Made by a program: the position numbers and the translations under genes. A stretch of 64,000 nucleotides of DNA from Lachnospiraceae bacterium (GTDB lineage Bacteria; Bacillota; Clostridia; Lachnospirales; Lachnospiraceae), in contig JAGAQU010000012.1 in NCBI GenBank assembly GCA_017622575.1, forward strand, positions 1-64,000, in the 5' to 3' direction. Under the pieces are notes generated by a model. That model did not search any database. It saw only the letters and a program-made list of their open reading frames with translations, and was not told the origin of the DNA. Shown here piece by piece: positions 35,313 through 43,869 of this stretch. Numbering within the stretch: the first letter of the stretch is position 1; the number at the start of each line of letters is the position of its first letter.

Positions 35313-37181
35313 ATGAAATCTTTAATGTTAAGTGAAGAAATTCTGATGCAGGTAGAAAAACCTGCCAGATATATCGGCAATGAAGTAAATGCCGTGATGA
35401 AGGACAAGAAGGATATCAGGGTCCGCTTTGCCATGTGCTTTCCGGATGTTTACGAAATCGGAATGTCCCATCTGGGAATCCAGATTATTTATGATATGTT
35501 AAACAGCTTTGAGGATGTTTGGTGTGAAAGAGTTTACTCTCCCTGGGTGGATTTAGATGCCATCATGCGAAAAGAAAATATCCCTCTTTTTGCATTGGAA
35601 TCTCAGGATCCCATCAAGGAATTTGATTTTCTCGGTATCACCATTCAGTATGAAATGTGTTATACCAATATCCTACAGGTACTTGATCTTGCAGGAATTC
35701 CTCTTCTTGCAAAGGACAGAAGTGATGAAGATCCCATCGTGATCGGCGGCGGGCCCTGTACCTATAACCCGGAACCAATCTGCGATTTCTTTGATCTTTT
35801 TTATATCGGTGAGGGAGAGACACAGTACCGAAATCTGATTTCTCTGTATGAAGAATGCAAAGAAAAGGGCGAGAGCAGGGCTGCTTTCTTAAGAAAAGCT
35901 GCATCCATTCCGGGTATGTATGTTCCTTCTCTTTATGAGGTTTCTTACAAAGAGGATGGCACCATTTTAGAAAGGAAGCCTCTTTTTCCCGATATGCCTT
36001 CTAAAATCGTGAAGGAACTGGTAAGCGATGTATCAGACACCTATTATCCGGCGGCTCCTGTCGTTCCCTTCATCAAAGTGACACAGGACAGAGTGGTACT
36101 CGAAATTCAACGAGGCTGTATCAGAGGCTGCCGGTTCTGCCAGGCAGGACAACTCTACCGGCCGGTGAGAGAACGTGATGTTGACTTTTTAAAAGATTAT
36201 GCCATGAAAATGCTGGCAAATACAGGGCACGAAGAAATTTCTCTAAGTTCCCTGAGCTCCAGTGATTACTCAAAACTCCCCGAACTCATCGATTTTTTGA
36301 TTGAGGAATGCAATAAGCGGAAGATAAACATTTCTCTGCCCTCCCTTCGCATTGACGCCTTTTCGCTGGATGTCATGAACAAGGTGCAGGATGTGAAAAA
36401 GAGCAGTCTTACTTTTGCGCCGGAAGCCGGAAGCCAGAGACTCAGGGACGTGATCAACAAGGGATTAACGGAGGAAGTGATCCTGCAGGGGGCAAAGCTT
36501 GCCTTCGAAGGCGGCTGGACAAGAGTCAAGCTGTATTTCATGCTCGGACTTCCCTTTGAGACAGAAGAGGATATCAGAGGCATTGCAGAGCTTAGCAACA
36601 AAATTGCGGCATTGTTCTATGAAACCGTTCCAAAGGAAAAGAGAAACGGAAAGGTACAGATTGTGGCAAGCACCTCCTTCTTTATTCCAAAGCCCTTTAC
36701 ACCCTTTCAGTGGGCACCTCAGTGCCGCAAGGAGGAGTTCCTTGAAAAGGCATACATGACAAGAACATCCATCTCGCAGCAACTGAATCAGAAGAGTATC
36801 AAATATAATTGGCATGAAGCGGATGCCAGTGTCATGGAAGGCATCTTTGCAAGAGGTGACAGGCGTTTAAATCAGGTTATCCTAAAGGCTTATGAAAAAG
36901 GCTGCTTCTATGATGCCTGGAGTGAATATTACAAAAATGATCTGTGGTTTGAGTCCTTTGAGGAATGCGGTATCGATCCTGATTTCTACACAGTGAGAGA
37001 GCGCAGTGATGATGAAATTTTCCCGTGGGATTTCCTGGACTGCGGCGTTTCCAAGTCATTTCTGCTTAAGGAATGGCACAGAGCGCAGGAGGAGACCGTT
37101 ACTCCCAACTGCCGCATGCAGTGTCAGGGCTGCGGAGCGGCCAGATTTCAGACAGGCGTATGCTACGAGAAAAGAGCCTGA
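35313..37181 (+). CDS. TIGR03960 family B12-binding-domain radical SAM protein
   Basis: 622 aa. The N-terminal region (about 40-190) resembles a B12-binding Rossmann domain (DVYEIGMSHLGIQIIYDMLN). The radical SAM motif CIRGCRFCQAGQLYRPVRER lies about residue 268. The C-terminus carries NCRMQCQGCGAARF, a further cysteine cluster. The family partners with TIGR03936, encoded next. The reaction is unknown. Placement upstream of RNase G, rplU and obgE is conserved in Clostridia and hints at RNA or ribosome modification, an inference. AAAGGAT precedes the ATG. Confidence 0.92.
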   Translation: MKSLMLSEEILMQVEKPARYIGNEVNAVMKDKKDIRVRFAMCFPDVYEIGMSHLGIQIIYDMLNSFEDVWCERVYSPWVDLDAIMRKENIPLFALESQDPIKEFDFLGITIQYEMCYTNILQVLDLAGIPLLAKDRSDEDPIVIGGGPCTYNPEPICDFFDLFYIGEGETQYRNLISLYEECKEKGESRAAFLRKAASIPGMYVPSLYEVSYKEDGTILERKPLFPDMPSKIVKELVSDVSDTYYPAAPVVPFIKVTQDRVVLEIQRGCIRGCRFCQAGQLYRPVRERDVDFLKDYAMKMLANTGHEEISLSSLSSSDYSKLPELIDFLIEECNKRKINISLPSLRIDAFSLDVMNKVQDVKKSSLTFAPEAGSQRLRDVINKGLTEEVILQGAKLAFEGGWTRVKLYFMLGLPFETEEDIRGIAELSNKIAALFYETVPKEKRNGKVQIVASTSFFIPKPFTPFQWAPQCRKEEFLEKAYMTRTSISQQLNQKSIKYNWHEADASVMEGIFARGDRRLNQVILKAYEKGCFYDAWSEYYKNDLWFESFEECGIDPDFYTVRERSDDEIFPWDFLDCGVSKSFLLKEWHRAQEETVTPNCRMQCQGCGAARFQTGVCYEKRA

Positions 37182-37212
37182 CAGATTGTAAAATGCAGAT
37201 GAGGTTACCATT

Positions 37213-37896
37213 ATGAAAGTCAGAATTAAATTTTCCAAGGAAGGCCCTATCAAGTTTATCGGGCACCTGGATGTGATGAGATATTTCCAAAAAGCGATCA
37301 GAAGAGCTGATATCGATATTGCCTACACTACAGGTTTTTCTCCCCACCAGATCATGTCTTTTGCCTCCCCTTTGTCAGTGGGACATGAGAGCATCGGAGA
37401 ATATTTTGATGTGGAGTTACATTCCATCGTAAGCGAAGAAGATATGAAAAACCGCTTAAACAGTGTTATGGTAGAAGGTATTCAGATTCTGGATGTGGCT
37501 GTTCTTGACGATAAAGAAGGAAACGCCATGGCAAGTGTATCAGCCTGCGACTATCTGGTGTCCTTCAGTGACAAGGTAATGCTTCCCGAAGATTGGAAGG
37601 ACAGACTTTATGCCTTTTATCAGCAGGAATCCATTCCTGTCATAAAAAAGACAAAAAAAGGGGAAAAGGAACTGAATCTGAAAGAGGGAATATACAGGAT
37701 GGAGATCAGGGATGAGCAGGTTTACATGTTACTGGATGCAGGCAGCGGAAGCAATATTAAACCGGGCTTTGTGCTGGAGACCTTTTTTGATTCGCTTGCT
37801 ATCGAATTGCCTGCATTTCCTTTCCGGATAAAAAGAATCGACACATACAAAAGAAATGAAGAAAACAGGCTTGTTCCGTTAATTGCAAGAGCCTGA
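37213..37896 (+). CDS. TIGR03936 family radical-SAM-associated protein (DUF2344)
   Basis: 227 aa. KVRIKFSKEGPIKFIGHLDV at the start and YTTGFSPHQIMSFASPLSVG (about 38-57) are typical of DUF2344. In many genomes this domain is fused to the C-terminus of the TIGR03960 protein; here it is a separate gene 31 bases downstream. It is presumably the substrate-binding partner of the radical SAM enzyme. Confidence 0.9.
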   Translation: MKVRIKFSKEGPIKFIGHLDVMRYFQKAIRRADIDIAYTTGFSPHQIMSFASPLSVGHESIGEYFDVELHSIVSEEDMKNRLNSVMVEGIQILDVAVLDDKEGNAMASVSACDYLVSFSDKVMLPEDWKDRLYAFYQQESIPVIKKTKKGEKELNLKEGIYRMEIRDEQVYMLLDAGSGSNIKPGFVLETFFDSLAIELPAFPFRIKRIDTYKRNEENRLVPLIARA

Positions 37897-37923
37897 AAGT
37901 ACAATTGAGAGAGATTATCAGTT

Positions 37924-39114
37924 ATGGGGAAAATTGTCATTACCAAACAGAATAATCGCTTACTGCTGACACATTTTAATGAGAAACAACCGGTGTTAAT
38001 GGAAACAGCTCCTTTATTATCGCAGGAAGGTATCCTTGGCAATATTTATCTTGCAAGAGTTAAGGATGTTGTTTCCGGACTTCGAGGTGCTTTCCTTTCT
38101 GTTTCCGGCGAGGATAGTGTCTATCTGCCCCTTAAGGAAAATAACAAGTTTTTGTGTGCAAACAGAGAGTTCTCCGAAGGGGAGTATATTCGTCAGGGTG
38201 ATGATATCGTTGTACAGATTGCCGGAGAAGCATTAAAGACCAAGCAGCCTACAGCATCCGAAAAGCTTGAACTTACCGGACAGTACTGTGTATGCAGTTT
38301 TTTCGGCCATGGAATCCGCTATTCCAGAAAATTGAGCAAAGATAAAATTGACTTTCTGAGTCAGTCAATAAAAGAGGCGTTTATTGAAGGGCGGAAACAG
38401 TATCAATTTACCATACGAACAAATACAGAGAGCCTTACAGATCCGGCACCGCTTATTCAGGAGATGAGAATGTTTATTCATATCTTTGATACGATCAGGG
38501 ATACCTATCGTCATCGTACCTGTTATTCCTGTTTTTATCAGCCGGAGCCGGAAATCATTCGTCTTATCAAAAATATTCCCCTGGATTCCTATGATGAGAT
38601 CGTAACGGATCTTCCTGACCTCTATGATATTCTGATCAAAGCCTTTTCCGATAAAAGTGTCCGTCTTTATCAGGATGAAATGTTGACCCTGTCGAAGCTC
38701 TACAGCATTGAAACTCATTTAAAGGAAGCCCTCGCCAAGAAGGTCTGGCTTTCCTGCGGCGGATATCTGGTTATAGAACCTACTGAAGCTATGGTTGTCA
38801 TAGATGTGAATTCCGGGAAATCCATAGGCAAAGGAAAGGAAAGCCGGGACTATTGTCTCAAGGTAAATCTGGAAGCTGCAAAGGAAGTGGCAAGGCAGCT
38901 CCGCCTTCGGAACTATTCCGGTATGATCATGGTGGACTTTATCAATATGGAAGAGGATGCAGACAATCAAACACTTATGGAAACCCTTGACAGGATCCTT
39001 CAGGAAGACAAGGTGCGAACGAGGCTGGTGGATATGACACCCCTGGGAATTGTGGAAATCACAAGAAAAAAAGTCAGCAAACCGCTTTTTGATTTTTTTG
39101 GAAAAACATCTTGA
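37924..39114 (+). CDS. rng: Ribonuclease E/G family protein
   Basis: 396 aa, short like RNase G. An S1 domain (GILGNIYLARVKDVVSGLRG, about 38-57) is followed by the DNase-I-like catalytic core: VVIDVNSGKSIGKGK (about 291) and MIMVDFINMEEDADN (about 337), which hold the metal-binding aspartates. The family's C-terminal TPLGIVEITRKK is present, but the zinc-link cysteines are not obvious. It cleaves single-stranded RNA in rRNA maturation or mRNA decay. The stop codon overlaps the -35 of the rplU promoter. Confidence 0.92.
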   Translation: MGKIVITKQNNRLLLTHFNEKQPVLMETAPLLSQEGILGNIYLARVKDVVSGLRGAFLSVSGEDSVYLPLKENNKFLCANREFSEGEYIRQGDDIVVQIAGEALKTKQPTASEKLELTGQYCVCSFFGHGIRYSRKLSKDKIDFLSQSIKEAFIEGRKQYQFTIRTNTESLTDPAPLIQEMRMFIHIFDTIRDTYRHRTCYSCFYQPEPEIIRLIKNIPLDSYDEIVTDLPDLYDILIKAFSDKSVRLYQDEMLTLSKLYSIETHLKEALAKKVWLSCGGYLVIEPTEAMVVIDVNSGKSIGKGKESRDYCLKVNLEAAKEVARQLRLRNYSGMIMVDFINMEEDADNQTLMETLDRILQEDKVRTRLVDMTPLGIVEITRKKVSKPLFDFFGKTS

Positions 39115-39139
39115 CACAACATACCTGAAATGGTATATT
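39111..39139 (+). promoter_or_regulatory. rplU promoter
   Basis: TTGACA (39111-39116), 17 bases, TATATT (39134-39139). The -35 overlaps the rng stop codon. The predicted start is near 39146. Confidence 0.8.
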
Positions 39140-39146
39140 TTATGAG

Positions 39147-39228
39147 TATGCCGCATAACGAGGTAGAAGTGCGCTTAGCGCCACCGTAGTTAGCGAGTAA
39201 AATCAGTTTCGGCTGGTTAGAAGGAGGT
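39147..39228 (+). ncRNA. Ribosomal protein L21 leader RNA
   Basis: The roughly 85-base leader before rplU holds GC-rich stems: GTGCGC/GCGCCAC around a short TTA loop (39167-39183) and further complementary segments such as GCCGCA and TTAGCGAG. Position and features match the L21_leader family of Firmicutes, thought to mediate autoregulation of the rplU-prp-rpmA genes. The assignment is from pattern and context, not a covariance search. Confidence 0.65.
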
Positions 39229-39234
39229 GCCCAT

Positions 39235-39540
39235 ATGTACGCAATCATTGCAACAGGTGGAAAGCAGTATAAGGTTTCCGAGGGTGATGTGATTAAGGTT
39301 GAGAAGCTGAATGCAGAACCCGGAGATACTGTAACATTTGATCAGGTTGTCGCTATCAGCGATAACGAGCTTAAGGTTGCCGGAGATGTAGCGAGCGCTA
39401 ACGTAACTGCAACAGTTATGGAACAGGGAAGATCCCGCAAGGTTATCGTTTACAAGTATAAGAGAAAAACCGGTTATCATAAGAAAAACGGTCATAGACA
39501 AGCATACACACAGGTTAAGATTGAAAAGATCAACGCTTAA
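39235..39540 (+). CDS. rplU: 50S ribosomal protein L21
   Basis: 101 aa. MYAIIATGGKQYKVSEGDVI and the C-terminal GRSRKVIVYKYKRKTGYHKK followed by GHRQAYTQVKI are diagnostic. It binds 23S rRNA in the large subunit. AGAAGGAGG precedes the ATG. It begins the rplU-prp-rpmA ribosomal unit. Confidence 0.98.
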   Translation: MYAIIATGGKQYKVSEGDVIKVEKLNAEPGDTVTFDQVVAISDNELKVAGDVASANVTATVMEQGRSRKVIVYKYKRKTGYHKKNGHRQAYTQVKIEKINA

Positions 39541-39560
39541 TTCGTATGTAGGAAACGGTT

Positions 39561-39890
39561 ATGACAACCATTACAATTTATAAATCCAAAAACGGAGAAT
39601 ATAAGAGACTGACCTGTAAGGGTCATGCAGGCTATGCAGCATACGGCAAAGATATTGTTTGTGCCTCGGTTTCCTGTCTTACCATCAATACCATTAATTC
39701 ATTGGATGAATTAACCCATGAAAAAATGGAGATAACTACTGATGAAGACCGGGGATTCATAGATTGCAGATTTCAGAATACACTTTCAAAAGAGAGCATA
39801 TTACTGATGGATTCTCTTGTACTTGGATTAAAGGGTATCGTAGATAGCTACGGTAAGAAGTATCTGGAACTTAAATTCAAGGAGGTGTAA
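39561..39890 (+). CDS. prp: Ribosomal-processing cysteine protease Prp
   Basis: 109 aa. The catalytic pair is visible as GHAGYAAYGKDIVCASVSCL: H22 in KGHAGYA and C34 in VCASVS. Prp removes the N-terminal extension of ribosomal protein L27, encoded next, and in this window that L27 does carry the extension. The gene sits between rplU and rpmA as in all Firmicutes using this processing. AGGAAACGG precedes the ATG. Confidence 0.93.
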   Translation: MTTITIYKSKNGEYKRLTCKGHAGYAAYGKDIVCASVSCLTINTINSLDELTHEKMEITTDEDRGFIDCRFQNTLSKESILLMDSLVLGLKGIVDSYGKKYLELKFKEV

Positions 39891-39893
39891 ACC

Positions 39894-40178
39894 ATGTTAA
39901 AGATGAACCTTCAATTTTTCGCTCACAAAAAGGGTGTTGGTTCTACCAAGAACGGTAGAGATTCCGAGTCCAAGAGATTAGGTGCGAAAAGAGCTGACGG
40001 ACAATTCGTAAAAGCAGGAAACATTTTATACAGACAGCGTGGAACAAAGATCCATCCCGGTGTTAACGTAGGTATCGGCGGAGATGACACATTGTTCGCA
40101 TTAGTTGACGGTGTACTTAGATTCGAAAGAAAAGGAAGAGACAAGAAACAGGCTTCCGTATATCCTGTAGAGAAATAG
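39894..40178 (+). CDS. rpmA: 50S ribosomal protein L27 (with Prp-cleaved N-terminal extension)
   Basis: 94 aa. The first nine residues (MLKMNLQFF) precede [20 protein letters not shown], where mature L27 starts. The NLQFF/A site is cleaved by Prp to expose the N-terminus that reaches the peptidyl-transferase centre. The core reads [19 protein letters not shown]. The start has AAGGAGG. A strong terminator follows. Confidence 0.97.
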   Translation: MLKMNLQFFAHKKGVGSTKNGRDSESKRLGAKRADGQFVKAGNILYRQRGTKIHPGVNVGIGGDDTLFALVDGVLRFERKGRDKKQASVYPVEK

Positions 40179-40189
40179 TACGATGAATC

Positions 40190-40227
40190 GGGCTTCAAAC
40201 ACTAATCGTTTGAAGCCCTCTTCTTTT
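40190..40227 (+). terminator. Rho-independent terminator after rpmA
   Basis: Eleven-pair stem GGGCTTCAAAC/GTTTGAAGCCC (40190-40200 with 40208-40218), seven-base loop, then TCTTCTTTT. obgE starts at 40248. Confidence 0.9.
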
Positions 40228-40247
40228 ATTAATGAAAGGAATACATT

Positions 40248-41543
40248 ATGTTTGCAGATAGAGCAAAGATATACGTTCGAAGCGGCAAAGGCGGTGACGG
40301 ACATGTATCTTTCAGACGTGAAAAATTTGTTGCCAACGGCGGACCGGACGGAGGAGATGGCGGTAACGGCGGAAGTGTAATCCTTGAGGTAGATGAAGGG
40401 ATGAATACGTTAAGCGATTATCGGCATGTCCGTAAATATAAAGCAGAAGACGGCGAAGATGGCGGCAAGCGGAATTGTAAAGGAAAATCAGGTGCTGATC
40501 TGATCTTAAAAATGCCGGCAGGCACAGTAGTGAAAGAAGCGGAGAGCGGGAAGGTGATCACCGATCTTTCCGGAGATAACATGCGCTTTCTTCTTTTGCA
40601 GGGAGGGCGCGGCGGAAATGGAAATCAGCACTATGCCACAAGCACCATGCAGGTGCCAAAGTACGCGCAGCCGGGACAGCCTGCAAAAGAGCTTGAACTT
40701 CAGCTTGAGCTTAAAGTGATTGCCGATGTGGGCCTTGTCGGTTTCCCAAACGTGGGAAAATCCACCCTTCTGACCAGGGTGAGCAATGCAAGACCCCAGA
40801 TTGCCAATTATCATTTCACAACAATCAATCCGCATCTTGGAGTGGTTGATCTTGACGATGCCAAAGGCTTTGTCATGGCAGACATTCCGGGCCTTATTGA
40901 GGGTGCTTCCGAAGGTGTTGGTCTTGGGTTTGAATTTCTTCGTCACATTGAACGGACCAAGGTCATCATTCACATTGTGGATGCCGCATCTACGGAAGGA
41001 AGAGATCCCATTGCGGATATTTATGCCATTAATAAAGAGTTGAAAGCCTATAATCCCGAAATTGCGGCAAGGCCTCAAGTGATTGCCGCCAACAAAATTG
41101 ACATGATTTTTGATGACGGTTCCGGAACGAATCCCGTGGAAGCTCTTAAGAAAGAGTTTGAACCTCAGGGAATTGCTGTTTATCCCATCTCTGCGATTAA
41201 CGGTAAAGGAATCCGGGAATTACTTTATCATGTGAGGGAACTGCTTGATACCGTAGATGACAAACCCGTTGTCTTTGAACAGGAATTCTTCCCCGAATAC
41301 ATGATTTCCGGTTCTGATGAACCCTATACCGTAGTTTATGATGAAGAGGCAGACGAGTATGTAATTGAAGGTCCCCGTATCGAAAAAATGCTTGGTTATA
41401 CCAACCTTGATTCCGAAAAGGGCTTCACTTTCTTCCAGAATTTCCTGAAGCAGAACGGAATTCTCGATGAACTGGAAGCACTGGGAATCAAAGAAGGCGA
41501 CACCGTAAGAATGTACGGTCTTTCCTTTGATTATTACAAGTAG
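40248..41543 (+). CDS. obgE: GTPase Obg (ObgE)
   Basis: 431 aa with three domains. The glycine-rich OBG fold opens DRAKIYVRSGKGGDGHVSFR and includes GGRGGNGNQHYATSTMQVP. The G domain has GFPNVGKST (P-loop, about 166), DIPGL (G3), NKID (G4, about 281) and SAINGKG (G5). The C-terminal OCT domain (about 350-431) is the Gram-positive extension. It is needed for late 50S assembly and stress signalling. AAAGGA lies eight bases before the ATG. It starts 20 bases after a terminator. Confidence 0.97.
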   Translation: MFADRAKIYVRSGKGGDGHVSFRREKFVANGGPDGGDGGNGGSVILEVDEGMNTLSDYRHVRKYKAEDGEDGGKRNCKGKSGADLILKMPAGTVVKEAESGKVITDLSGDNMRFLLLQGGRGGNGNQHYATSTMQVPKYAQPGQPAKELELQLELKVIADVGLVGFPNVGKSTLLTRVSNARPQIANYHFTTINPHLGVVDLDDAKGFVMADIPGLIEGASEGVGLGFEFLRHIERTKVIIHIVDAASTEGRDPIADIYAINKELKAYNPEIAARPQVIAANKIDMIFDDGSGTNPVEALKKEFEPQGIAVYPISAINGKGIRELLYHVRELLDTVDDKPVVFEQEFFPEYMISGSDEPYTVVYDEEADEYVIEGPRIEKMLGYTNLDSEKGFTFFQNFLKQNGILDELEALGIKEGDTVRMYGLSFDYYK

Positions 41544-41554
41544 GAGGGATACTT

Positions 41555-41845
41555 ATGACAAGCAAACAGCGCGCTTTTTTAAAAGGTCTTGCAATGAATA
41601 TCGAACCTGTATTTCAGATAGGAAAATCCGGTCTCACGCCCGAGGTTACAGAGGCTGTCAGTGAAGCTTTTAACACAAGAGAACTGATCAAACTGGCTGT
41701 CCTCAAAAACTGTATGGAGGATCCCCGGGAAATAGCTTCTGCGCTTTCAGAGCGTACGAAATCCCAGGTAGTACAGGTAATCGGGAAAAAAATAGTACTT
41801 TATAAGGAAAGCAAAGATCACAAAAAAATCAATCTTCCTTTATAA
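41555..41845 (+). CDS. yhbY: YhbY family RNA-binding protein (CRM domain)
   Basis: 96 aa. One CRM domain: LTSKQRAFLKGLAM-type start (MTSKQRAFLKGLAMNIEPVF), the GxxG loop in QIGKSGLTPEV, and RTKSQVVQVIGKKIVLYK at the C-terminus. It associates with pre-50S particles. TAGGAGGG lies six bases before the ATG. It lies between obgE and nadD in the usual order. Confidence 0.95.
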   Translation: MTSKQRAFLKGLAMNIEPVFQIGKSGLTPEVTEAVSEAFNTRELIKLAVLKNCMEDPREIASALSERTKSQVVQVIGKKIVLYKESKDHKKINLPL

Positions 41846-41875
41846 ACTTTATAAAGGAGAAAGAAGTGGATTCAT

Positions 41876-42493
41876 ATGATTCAGAAAAGCAAAGTCGGAA
41901 TTATGGGTGGTACTTTCAATCCAATCCATAACGGCCATCTTATCTTAGCGGAACATGCAAGAGAATACTGCAGCCTGGACGAGATTCTGTTTATGCCAAG
42001 CGGAAATTCCTATATGAAAGATTATGAACAGATTCCGGATGGCGAAACCCGGATTTCCATGACAGCTCTGGCAATTGAAAATAATCCTTACTTTGCACTT
42101 TCTGCCATGGAAGTGGAACGAAAAGGACCAACCTATACCTGCGAAACTCTGGCAGAACTGAAGAAGCTTCATCCTGAAACAGAATATTACTTTATTGTTG
42201 GCACAGATAACCTTTTTTCTATTGAAACCTGGTGGAAACCGGAAGAAATCCTCGCCTGCTGCACGCTTATTGTAGCGGCAAGAGGTGCAAAAGATGAAAG
42301 CGCAATTCTCAAAAAAGCAGCAGATTTAAAAGAGAAATATAATGCCCGAATCATCCTTCTTCCGGAAAGGAAATTCGATATATCCTCCACAGAAATCAGA
42401 GAAAAGATAAAAAGAGGAGAATCGGTCAGATATCTTTTACCCGACAAAGTAATTACCTATATCGAGAAAAACAGGCTTTATAAAGAAAAATAA
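41876..42493 (+). CDS. nadD: Nicotinate-nucleotide adenylyltransferase
   Basis: 205 aa. GIMGGTFNPIHNGHLILAEH carries the nucleotidyltransferase (H/T)xGH motif. YYFIVGTDNL (about 103) and ISSTEIREKIKRGESVRYLL (about 167) complete the active site. It makes deamido-NAD from nicotinate mononucleotide. The best Shine-Dalgarno (AAAGGAG) is far from the ATG, so the start may be weak; other starts are out of frame. Confidence 0.95.
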   Translation: MIQKSKVGIMGGTFNPIHNGHLILAEHAREYCSLDEILFMPSGNSYMKDYEQIPDGETRISMTALAIENNPYFALSAMEVERKGPTYTCETLAELKKLHPETEYYFIVGTDNLFSIETWWKPEEILACCTLIVAARGAKDESAILKKAADLKEKYNARIILLPERKFDISSTEIREKIKRGESVRYLLPDKVITYIEKNRLYKEK

Positions 42494-42531
42494 ACAGCAT
42501 AAATATATGTGTATTATTGGGAGGCTTAATC

Positions 42532-43116
42532 TTGAAAACAGCAGATTTGAAAAAAATCAGGAAATCCATGGAGAAAGAACTGGATGCCAAGCGATATGAG
42601 CATACCCTCGGTGTTGCCTACACAGCCGCCGCACTGGCAATGTGTAATGATGTTGATCCGGTCAAGGCCGAGACGGCAGGACTTCTTCATGACTGCGCCA
42701 AATGCTTCAGCGATGATAAGAAAATCTCTGTCTGCAGAAAAAACAATATGGAAATTAATTCTGTGGAAAGCCGGAATCCTTATCTGCTTCATGCAAAAGC
42801 AGGTTACTGCATCGCAAAAAATAAATTTGATATTGAAGATCAGGATATCCTAAATGCTATATTAAATCATACAACGGGAAGACCCGGGATGTCCACTCTT
42901 GAAAAAATCATATATATTGCTGACTATATCGAACCATCCAGAAAGCAGGCACCCAATCTTTCTGAAGTTCGTAAATTGGCTTTTCAAAATCTAGATCAGG
43001 CACTTTTAAAGATACTTACCGATATTTTGAGTTATCTGGAGAGTGGCGGAGGAGAAATTGATCCTTTAACAAAAGAAACTTATGACTATTATGCAGATTT
43101 ATTGGCGAAATGTTAA
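42532..43116 (+). CDS. yqeK: HD-domain protein YqeK (bis-tetraphosphatase type)
   Basis: 194 aa from the TTG at 42532, which has GGGAGG seven bases upstream; the TTG at 42517 overlaps that site. HD motifs: H in RYEHTLGVAYTAA, the pair in LLHDCAK (about 48), HAKAGY and the final ILNHTTGRPG with the metal-binding histidine. YqeK-type proteins hydrolyse diadenosine tetraphosphate symmetrically. It lies between nadD and rsfS as in other Firmicutes. Confidence 0.93.
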   Translation: MKTADLKKIRKSMEKELDAKRYEHTLGVAYTAAALAMCNDVDPVKAETAGLLHDCAKCFSDDKKISVCRKNNMEINSVESRNPYLLHAKAGYCIAKNKFDIEDQDILNAILNHTTGRPGMSTLEKIIYIADYIEPSRKQAPNLSEVRKLAFQNLDQALLKILTDILSYLESGGGEIDPLTKETYDYYADLLAKC

Positions 43117-43127
43117 GGAGGTAAATC

Positions 43128-43496
43128 ATGACAGACAATAAAACAAAGGATTTTGCAGTCCTTGCAGTAGAGGCACTGGAGGACAAAAAAGCAGAAGATA
43201 TCGCGATCATTGACATCAGTGAAGTGTCTGTGATCGCAGATTACTTTATTATTGCGGGCGGTAATAACAAAAGTCAGATACAGGCCTTAAGTGATGTTGT
43301 GGATGAAAAGCTCGGCCGTGCCGGTCTTCCTTTAAAACAGATAGAAGGATACAATAACGCCAACTGGATTCTACTTGACTTTGGCGATATTATCATTCAC
43401 ATTTTCGATAAGGAAAATCGTCTTTTCTATGATCTGGAAAGAATATGGTGCGATGGCAAAAAAATAGAATTAAATGATCTGAAAAATACACTGTAA
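43128..43496 (+). CDS. rsfS: Ribosomal silencing factor RsfS
   Basis: 122 aa. ALEDKKAEDIAIIDISEVSV at the start, ADYFIIAGGNNKSQIQALSD (about 32-51), and WILLDFGDIIIHIFDKENR (about 84-102) are diagnostic. RsfS binds L14 and blocks subunit joining under starvation. TAAGGAGG lies before the ATG. It ends the rplU-to-rsfS block at a strong bidirectional terminator. Confidence 0.97.
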   Translation: MTDNKTKDFAVLAVEALEDKKAEDIAIIDISEVSVIADYFIIAGGNNKSQIQALSDVVDEKLGRAGLPLKQIEGYNNANWILLDFGDIIIHIFDKENRLFYDLERIWCDGKKIELNDLKNTL

Positions 43497-43513
43497 TAAC
43501 ACATACAGATACC

Positions 43514-43556
43514 AAAAAAGTAAGACGCACTTCCTGTGCGTCTTACTTTTTTATTT
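43514..43556. terminator. Bidirectional terminator between rsfS and the DUF378 gene
   Basis: A perfect 17-pair stem runs from 43514 to 43530 and pairs with 43536 to 43552, with a five-base loop (TTCCT). A runs of A on the left and T on the right serve convergent transcripts. It is the strongest terminator in the window. Confidence 0.93.
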
Positions 43557-43563
43557 TGTTTTG

Positions 43564-43791
43564 TTATCTGACTTCCTGGTGACTTCTTTCAGGACCGCCT
43601 GCGTAAAGATAAAAGGAAAGCAGATACAGTCCGCTAATGCCGACTAAGGCATAAATAACTCTTGAAATCCAGGACATATTACCGAAAATCAAGGCGACAA
43701 GATCGAAGGAAAAAAATCCGATCAGTCCCCAGTTTACGGCACCAATGATCGCTAAAGTAAGAGCGATACAGTCTAAGACTTTATTATTCAT
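43564..43791 (-). CDS. DUF378 domain-containing small membrane protein (YuzA-like)
   Basis: 75 aa. Two transmembrane helices (about 5-25 and 38-60) include the DUF378 pattern ALTLAIIGAVNWGLIGFF and the helix RVIYALVGISGLYLLSFY. The function is unknown. I chose the ATG at 43791 because GGAGGT lies just upstream; the ATG at 43806 overlaps that site. Confidence 0.88.
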   Translation of the reverse strand: MNNKVLDCIALTLAIIGAVNWGLIGFFSFDLVALIFGNMSWISRVIYALVGISGLYLLSFYLYAGGPERSHQEVR

Positions 43792-43869
43792 ATTTTTTAC
43801 CTCCATTCATTTACAGCCTCAATCATATTGTGCCACGAACAGAGGAAAATAGACATCCAAATTATGGCA

